From the NCBI GenBank assembly GCA_026315105.1, contig CM048745.1, positions 759,949,006 through 760,013,005 of the forward strand: a DNA stretch of 64,000 bases. The letters are read 5' to 3'. Source of the DNA: Locusta migratoria. Taxonomy: Eukaryota; Arthropoda; Insecta; Orthoptera; Acrididae. The position numbers were made by a program, and so were the translations under genes. Under the pieces are notes generated by a model. That model made no database searches. It saw nothing but the letters and a program-made list of their open reading frames with translations, and was not told the DNA's origin. The number at the start of each line of letters is the position of its first letter. The first letter of the stretch is position 1. This document shows, one piece after another, positions 56,588 through 64,000 of this stretch.

Positions 56588-58530
56588 TAACAAAACCACT
56601 GTATTATTTCTCCATAAACGTCTAAGAACAAGTATATCCTTTTCCCCATAAAAACTAGAATGAATCTATTTTATGTACAAAATTTTATTAATTACATATT
56701 AGGTACCAACTGAAAGTTTCACGCTTCTCCTTCTCTCTTACAAAATTTCCGTCTGCTGTGTGTTTGAACTTGTTCTAGCTGAATGCCTTTGTACAACGTT
56801 ATGTTAATCTGACTGTGTATTTTTAACTGTATTCTATGTGAATGTAAAGGTATTGCAAAACATTTCTAACTGTGTAATGTTTATTATAATGAGACACAAA
56901 CTGCTAATTGTTTCTGTATGAAAATCTCGTAACAAAGTTAACTGTCTGAAAATTACTTATAATAAAAATCACTGTGTTAATAATTCTGACCCTACAAACT
57001 TGTCTCTGACTGAACTAACAATCTTTAACGGAATGTAACGAACACAATATTTATCAATGCAAATTGACTCAGTGCAAACACTTGTTAACCTGAAGACTGT
57101 ATGACTTGTCCTATCCTGAAATCTGTAAATCATACTGAACTGTAAGCTTGACAAAAACTGATTTTTCTCACCTTCACTTACTGCATAAATCTGCGCAACA
57201 GCAAACTGCTTCATGGTGTACTAACTACAGAAAACATCTATGGCACTTTTAATAAAAATGGGAGGAGGGATAAACTGGTAATCTGTTTAAGAAACTAACT
57301 AATTATTAAAAATGAAATATCTGATTTAGTTTCTAACTGATGTAACTTCATGAAAATTACTAACAATGTCATGTTTATGATTTTAAAACCTTTCAGAGAA
57401 AAATATAACTCAGATATTTAATCTGCCTACAAAATTATTTTTAAACAAAGATAAACATTTCTTTACTGTTAATAAATTCAACTCGATTTCCTCAAACAAT
57501 GATACAACAATAACATATTTCAAGAACACCACCCATGAAATTCCTATTTGCTAAAAAACTCAATTTCAAAACTAAAATATTACAATAAATACTTTTCCTA
57601 ACAGAGAAACGGGTTCCTAGCATGAATATTGAGATCACAAGCTAACAGCAAGATATTTTCCGACCGTTACTGTTACCATCAATTCAGCCTAATAATTCGA
57701 AGTTGTGCCATTGAAACATGCCAAGTATTTCGTTAAAAACTTTACCTTATAAAAACTTCAGAGGATCGTTTTTCCAACGTCATCTGTTCCTTTCGTCTCC
57801 ATGTATTAAACAAACAGCATGTCTCAGCATTCAAGTCTCAAAATCTTATCCCCTCGGCCATCCCGCCGGAACGACAACTGCACACAACCACGGTCCACAC
57901 GCTTCTGCAATCTCATCCGCGCGCCTAGCAAAGTCTGCACTCTCAATAATCACAACCCTACTTCCCGGCAACAATACTATCACCGTCTCCAATATCGATA
58001 GTACTGCTATCGAAAAATAATCCGGCAACCAAAGATAAATGACCCATGCCTGACTAGCTTGACGCTGGTCTCAAATTCGCGGTACATTTGAATATGGAAT
58101 GTATACCTTCCCATAGCAGGAATCTCACAAAACTATTAACTACAAAATTAATATGTATCAACTATTTTGTATCAAATATTGCGCTTCAAATGCATGTTGT
58201 GTGTCTGAAACTTACCTTGTAGTCTCGAATGTATCTCGTGCATAAACAATTTATGCGATGAATACTCAATTTACACCAGAAGCTAATATTTACATATTTA
58301 TGTTTATCATGTAGTATGCATATATTGTATCACACAGAACGCTTCACAGCCACCAGTAATAAGATGAACAGACATTGGAAATATCATGTAATGTTATGTC
58401 ATAAACCAAGTAACACATCCATCACGTAAATACACAACACCTATACAAACACACACTATCTAGGTTGAGAATAGATCTAAGTTCTACCGTCATACTATAA
58501 CTAGAGGTACACGAGAATCAATCACCTAGC
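56588..58530. other. no recognisable gene; unidentified AT-rich sequence
   Basis: Very AT-rich to about 57700, then a short more GC-rich part (57830-58010) with overlapping ORFs on three frames. It may be an unidentified repeat; I could not class it. Confidence 0.4.
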
Positions 58531-58534
58531 TTGT

Positions 58535-58682
58535 TCCAAAATAAAACTTTGATTCTGCAGCGGAGTATGCGCTGATATGAAACTTCATGGTAGATTAAAA
58601 TAGTTTGCCGGAACCGGGACTCGCACCTGGGACCCTTTGCCTTTCGCGGGCGAGCGCTCTACAACTAAGCTATCCAGCTACG
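58535..58682 (-). mobile_element. SINE family 2
   Basis: On the minus strand: tRNA-like head (AGCTTAGTTGTAGAGCGCTC; B box GGTGCGAGTCCC), then CCGGCAAACTATTTTAATCT and GAAGTTTCATATCAGCGCAT, the family-2 body. The anticodon-arm region carries CGCGAAAGGCAAA. It has no inverted left arm, unlike the copy at 41142. Confidence 0.85.
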
Positions 58683-59029
58683 ATCCACCCTCAGAACTTC
58701 AATTCTGACAGTTTTTCGATATCACACAGCTGAACACATTGCAACTCACACTTACCTTACTCGTTGCTTGCTTTTGCTAAGACTTACGACTATTTTAAGT
58801 TAAATTTATCTGTTAGTGATTGCGTAGAATGAATGTAAAGCCTTAGATTCTCGATAATACAAGAGGAATTTAAAATTTTTGTTTCTTTTCAGCATTTTCC
58901 AAAACAACATTAGAAATTGAATACGAAAGAACTGTAACAATAACTGGATGTTGTAATTAACGACCCTCCTCACATCTCAAGGCGGTGTGTTTCTCTTTTC
59001 GGTAAATGTAGAAATGTATAAGCCTTAAT

Positions 59030-59290
59030 TTGAGGAAGAAATTTCTGAGAATTTACGTTTCGAACACAGTTTTGTATGGGAATGAACCATTGATAGCGGT
59101 AAAACGAGAAGAAAACATATTCCAAGTGTTTAAGATATAGTGCTGCAGAAGAATGTTAAAATTAAGAGGGTCCGAAGAGGTGGGGAATTGGAAGATTCTC
59201 CGAAAAGTCGGAGAAGAAGGAAATACTGACAGGAAGAACGGAAAGAGTGGGAGGAAATATATTATATCATCAAGGCTTAGTAACTTAAGC
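59030..59290 (+). mobile_element. LINE C-terminal scrap
   Basis: SNTVLYGNEPLIAVKREENI and CCRRMLKLRGSEEVGNWKIL followed by RKVGEEGNT (with one stop) match the post-RT region of the CFDP2-like LINEs seen at 2260 and 33060. Confidence 0.65.
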
Positions 59291-60590
59291 GAATGTAGTA
59301 TCTACAACTATGGTTGAATAAATTGTCTTTAGCATAGAGATCATGTATTTTCGGACATAAGTTCACCTTATTTCGTACCGTACCGTCCCATCAGTCGATT
59401 ACTGGTGTTCGTATACCATGGGAAAAATTTACCCTGTATAGTAAAACTTGCAAAGGAACGATACAAAGATTGGAATACAATTTTCAGAAAGTTGAGATGA
59501 AAAGGTTGATGCTGGACAAGAATTCATGTAGGGCATCATCACACTATTAATACGGCTAACGACTAAAAAAATACTTTAATTTCGTTGTAAGTGATGAAGA
59601 GGTATATTATTTCATAGAATCACTTACTGGTGGTGTAAAGGATGTTCTGATAATTTACTGGGAATCATTTCTCTCCCGCCAGTCCGACAATAAGGCATTC
59701 GTACGTGAATACAAACTTGTCAGTAGTCACATGCTACTGTCGATCCACCAGACATTTCAACAAGGCTTCAGTCATGCCACGCCTTCATCACGTTAGCTAA
59801 GAGAGAGAAATCTACCTGTTTTCTCAGCCAACGTGAGGTACTTAGCCGTTCGATCGAAACAGACCTAGCAGCTATTACTATTGATGTGAAATGGCTAGTC
59901 AACTTCCTCTGTACGTTCTGGAAAACTTCCAAGAGAACACGTAGCTTAGACAGTCTCTAAAATTATGACTGACAATTATGGGGCTCACTACGTGAAGAAA
60001 GTTGAACAGAACAGAGCTTTCCGATACGTTTGCAGTACTTTGAAAGGTACGCCATTTAGTGTGGTTGATTGTACAATGGTGGTGGGGAAATAGTGCTAAA
60101 GCGTCGAAATTGTTAATTTCCCCAGCTGCTTTGCGTCGTAACTTGAAGTGTGGTCTATAACGTCACAGGTGCCCAAATACTTTTTTGATACCAAGAAGTG
60201 AAATGTTAGAGTTTCCTTTTGTTTGATGCGGGATAAGTTGCGTAAGGTAAAGAAGTTCATCATCTACAGCTATGAATAATGTGGCACTGTGTGTAAGCAC
60301 TGGCTGATTCTGCCAAAATCTGCTGATGCATTCGCGCCGTATAGTTTCTTAAATATTTTGTTAACGATTAACGTTACGCTCTATTTTTGATAGAATTAGG
60401 TACGTGCCAGTAGTTTATTAAAAAAAAGACAAAGACGTAAGATTTTCCTCTGATTCAAGTACTATCCTATGCAGAGGATGGTACTGTTAAGGATAGCAAG
60501 AGTTTAGTGCCTTATTTGTGAACTATCAACGGAGACAAGTCTTCAGGTGTGAAAATAAATCCTGGGGTCCTCATAGATCAAATCTGCGCA
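59291..60590. other. no recognisable feature
   Basis: AT-rich; no domain. Confidence 0.4.
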
Positions 60591-60955
60591 TGATGATGTA
60601 GTATATCGAGAAGTTGCAACACAGGAAACCAGTAGCTAAATCCAGGAGGATCTGCAATGCATTAACGCATGTTGCAGGGAATGGAAAGAAACCCTCAACA
60701 GAAATAAATGTGCGGTGCGTTTGCGTAGAATGAACGATCCTTTATAATATAAATACGAAATTGCAGGAAGAACAATGGAAGTAAATGAGAATATATACAT
60801 GGAGCAATATGGAATTGAACGTCTATATAAAAATAGTCGTTACTAAGGCAGACGCCACACTGAGATTTATTTAGATGGAGAAAGTAGGTTGCAAAACATC
60901 GTTGGGTTGATACTTATGTATCGCTCATGAGTGTGGGATCCGTACAAGAAAACCT
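60590..60955 (+). mobile_element. CR1-superfamily LINE scrap (RT)
   Basis: KYEIAGRTMEVNENI (60755) and TKADATLRFI (60845), then VWDPYKKTF (60935), match the block order of CR1-type RTs just downstream of the active site. Frameshifted. Confidence 0.6.
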
Positions 60956-61120
60956 TTCGCGGTCTATGTATAAAGGCCGCCGTATTGGACTGACTATAGT
61001 TACGCCAATCACCCGACTATCCCGAACATTGTTATCAGGTGAATCGCTGAAACGTTGTATGAAGATGGTTTACTGAACAGGCTGGAGACCCGAGAAGCTT
61101 AAAACGAATTCTTACATTGT
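60950..61120. repeat. unidentified dispersed repeat, copy 2
   Basis: Partner of 45727-45895 in the same orientation, about 70% similar by eye. Confidence 0.65.
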
Positions 61121-61815
61121 CTACGAATCATCCCTAATGACGACGATATCGACAGAATTTTATATTCTGATCTTCATTCACTGATTCGTTGACTTAGAAT
61201 TGTCGTGTTCTCGCGTGAACATACAAACATCGTACCACTGTGACAGCTGTATGTCTCACAAAGCTGTATATACCACTACTTTACTAGCCTACCAATAGAT
61301 ACTTTCATATCTTCTAGAGCTTTTGTTCGAAGTTGCTCTATTTACGTTTTAATGCACATGTTATGTAGGACTTTCGATCTAAATTAAGAATGTATATATA
61401 AAGGTGATGAAATGTATTGAGTGTACAGCCACCAGTATGTTGCAATGTGGAATTTATACCAATTGTTTTCTTATTTAAGATCAAAAGAATGTATGTTTCT
61501 CTCCATGTTCAACTATGGATTTTGCATCAGGCAACTGTTACTTTTCATCCACTTACATCTTGTGGTAAACAAATTTGATATAAAAGTATGTTTCATAAAT
61601 AGATGTTGAAGACTTCTCAAAGAAGTCAGCCATTCGTTTCGTTTGTAAATTATGTTGAGAATAAGAACAATTTTTTCTCTCCAAACTCGACTATGAATTT
61701 TTTATGCCACGATTGATCAATACGTCTCTTATGAAACACATATTTCATAAATAACTTATTGTATTTACTGAAAAATATGTTTTCTTTCTAAAATTATGTT
61801 AAGAATGAAAAGGTA
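61121..61815. other. AT-rich, no recognisable feature
   Basis: No coding or repeat signal identified. Confidence 0.4.
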
Positions 61816-62148
61816 AAATTTACATTCGTTACTTCGCAATTTTTGAAAATTTCTGACTTAAGCTGCTCTGCTCTTTTTCAGTTGGTCTATCATTTTGTAT
61901 GAAAATTTGTCGCCTTAATCACTCGCCCACCCGGAGACGCTCCCCGGACAGACCCAAACTCTCATATGTCACAGTTGTCTGGGTAGCGTGTCCTGGTGGC
62001 CGCGTGGTTAAGGCGACTGCTCGCGTAAAGCGGGAGACCCGGGTTCGAGTCCCGGTCCGGCACAAATTTTCATATTACAAAATGATAGACCAGCTGAGCA
62101 GCTAAAGTCGTAAATACTCGCAAATTGCGAAGTAACTAATGTAAATTT
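61816..62148 (+). mobile_element. inverted-repeat module enclosing a tRNA-like promoter (module ii)
   Basis: Arms 61816-61910 and 62062-62148 are inverted copies (AAATTTACATTCGTTACTTC / complement; GGTCTATCATTTTGTA / complement). Between them, a tRNA-like sequence at 61993-62063 has a perfect B box GGTTCGAGTCC (62042-62052). Part of the tRNA head (GTGGTTAAGGCGAC, 62004-62017) also has an inverted copy at 61909-61922, next to the left arm. Confidence 0.88.
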
Positions 62149-62177
62149 AACATTTATAGCTGCGGACCATTAGCAAC

Positions 62178-62196
62178 TTCTGTTCCTTAAGAACAG
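62178..62196. repeat. short hairpin of the TCTGTTC type
   Basis: TCTGTTC-CTTAA-GAACAGA, just outside module ii; same motif as the hairpins at 18479, 19484, 19911 and 20390. Confidence 0.7.
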
Positions 62197-62199
62197 ACG

Positions 62200-63640
62200 T
62201 CTCATTGTAATGAAAAAGTAATTGTGTCACAAAACCAATTTCAAGTATTATGATATTATGGGTTTCACAAATGTTTTCTCCATATGGTAGAAGACATAGA
62301 GATGCTTCAACAGATAGCAGAATGCATCGTTACAGACTCATTTTGTATGCATTAAAGTGTCACAGAAATGTTAAAGAATGTTCATTGGCAGACAATGCAA
62401 AAGAGGCGTTCTGAATCACGATACTGACTTCTATCAAAGTTGCGAGACCATAAGTTTCTCGAGGAGTGTACCAATATATTGCTTCCTCTTACGTATATCT
62501 CCTGAAACGACCACATGGATAAAATTAGGGAGATTAGAGCCCACACCGAGACATACGGGAAATCGTTTTTTCCGCTTAGCATACGACAGGAACAGGAGGA
62601 AGAAAATAGTACCCTCCGCCATACATTATAATTATTATAATATTACATCGCCGATTACATACGTAAGCCATAGACAGTGGTGTTACCCTTCGTTCCGCTA
62701 TCGTTCTCGTTTCTCATCTCTGACCTTTGTCTTCCCATTTTATTATCTTTTCCTGGCAAGGAATGAGAACGGCGAGGGATGAAAATCTTGGTTCATTTTG
62801 TTTAGTCGTGGATGAAATCGGAGGCATTTTTGTTGGCTACTCTCAAGTAAGTGTTGTAGTGAGCAAAATTTATTTTTATTTTTCTAATAAAAGACTAATA
62901 TTCAGAATTCGCCAAAGCTGGTGTAGAATATTATTTCATACCTAAATATCCATTTTCATTTTTTTATAATTGACTATTTTCAACAATACTTAAGTAATTG
63001 TAGGTTCATACCATTTTAGGACGGCATTGTACGAGCCATGAAGACTCGCAAGAATTCTGGTAAAACAGTAATAATAATCAAATAGAAACTTAACAGTTTA
63101 TGTATATAAAGTAATTTTACCTCAGCATTAACAGTTTAATTCAAAAATAATGATAGGCGAAATTTATGTGCTAATGTACTACAATAGTAACTTCCGTTAA
63201 AAAGGAAAAATATTTAACAGAGAATAAGTAGGTAGATTTCCGCCTGTTATAGTGTTGCTCGCCAACCCATTTTTACGCAATTTAAACAAAAATAAATTAT
63301 AATAGGTTGCTTTACTTTTCTTGTTAGTCGTGTTCGTAATGCCAACTGCTTTTGCTACGACGCGACGTAACGTGCGCCAATAATAAAATTTTATCCCTGT
63401 GTTACCAACCTAAACCCGGCAGCGCGGTCCGCTGGACGCGTATAGTGAAATTTAACCCTACTTGCGGCAAATCTTAAAATCACCAAATCTTGACAAACAA
63501 TTGAGACGGGCAACGCTATAGAATGGATGTGGATGTGGATGTAGAATTAGTGGCAGGAAATTCACAGCTCACGAAGTAAAGTATGGGTTCTCCTTTTACC
63601 GTGAGTGGTGATCCTCGACATAGGGAGAGACAGATTACGG
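62200..63640. other. no recognisable gene
   Basis: AT-rich with overlapping ORFs; a short TGGATG run (about 63526-63542) near the end. Confidence 0.4.
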
Positions 63641-63644
63641 TGTG

Positions 63645-63900
63645 TCACTCCGCCCCTTGACTCGGCCGCTACAGACGCCGCTCGCTATCAGTTCCCTGGG
63701 CACCTTGGACGGCGTGTTGGGGCGCTACCGTAGGCGGGTCACGCGCGACCTCAGCCAACAAGAAACGCACATACACACACGCACACACACACACGGGCGC
63801 CGGCGGCAGAGAGAGCGTAAGCATCCGCCCTAGTCGATACCCGTACCGCGCGCCCCGTCCCACGGGGACCACACAGAATTGATTTGTTCGAAAGCGAGGC
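63645..63900. promoter_or_regulatory. CpG-rich island 4 with (CA)n
   Basis: GC- and CpG-rich block including a CA-type run at 63768-63794. ORFs on both strands are compositional. It lies at the window edge, so a gene may lie beyond it. Confidence 0.4.
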
Positions 63901-64000
63901 AGCGAAAAATATTTTTTTATCTTGCTGGTTTTCCCCGTGATTGGAATACGAAATCGTGTTTCTCCGATGCGTCGTCGATCTTTGAAAAGACACCGCATTG

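Overview
This window looks like repeat-dense, AT-rich intergenic or intronic DNA from a very large arthropod genome, most likely an orthopteran (grasshopper or locust type). That assignment is my inference from the repeat families: a dominant tRNA-derived SINE with a conserved body and a CATTTGAA-type tail, LINE endonuclease/RT relics of the 'craniofacial development protein 2-like' kind, and a Ty3/gypsy element of the kind often annotated as 'K02A2.6-like'. I found no convincing host protein-coding gene, no bacterial-style operon, no rRNA, no CRISPR array and no functional tRNA gene. Most open reading frames here are chance or repeat-driven.

Layout. 1-8.6 kb: two inverted copies of a dispersed element with a 168-bp internal tandem repeat (4 units at 1.4-2.1 kb, 14 units at 5.6-7.9 kb). 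They flank a dead LINE (2.3-4.1 kb), and the second copy carries an AT-microsatellite palindrome. 8.6-13.5 kb: two CR1/Jockey-like RT relics on opposite strands, a LINE endonuclease relic (minus) and a 319-bp foldback. 14.2-17.6 kb: two CpG-rich islands around SINE fragments and two head-to-head Tc1 relics. 17.7-19.5 kb: a 1.7-kb non-autonomous element with about 200-bp terminal inverted repeats, holding nested insertions. 19.5-25.1 kb: a tandem tRNA-SINE/hairpin array with a perfect long palindrome, a LINE C-terminal relic, two foldbacks and a long minus-strand LINE relic. 25.4-33 kb: a third CpG island, sparse unique sequence, a textbook hAT MITE and a Tc1 relic. 33-36.3 kb: a LINE relic holding three SINEs with target-site duplications. 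37-43.4 kb: SINEs, foldbacks, LINE 3' ends and a Penelope-like fragment between pseudo-LTR direct repeats. 43-51 kb: mostly unrecognised AT-rich DNA with a 690-bp foldback, SINEs and a mariner scrap. 51.4-56.6 kb: a nearly complete but dead Ty3/gypsy element (gag-pro-RT-RNase H-integrase) with an internal deletion into its 3' LTR. 56.6-64 kb: AT-rich DNA with SINEs, LINE scraps, an inverted-repeat module enclosing a tRNA-like promoter, and a fourth CpG island.

Most is genomic sediment: layered insertions whose order can often be read from target-site duplications. The parts most worth a second look are (1) several unrelated modules in which a tRNA-like pol III promoter sits between inverted copies of its own 3' flank; (2) the 1.7-kb long-TIR element with a TCAA target duplication; (3) the indel-free 168-bp array in a dispersed element; and (4) the related foldback hairpins, two of which share a hammerhead-like core with Penelope-type terminal repeats. 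I do not see a complete, functional new system, and the evidence does not justify claiming one.
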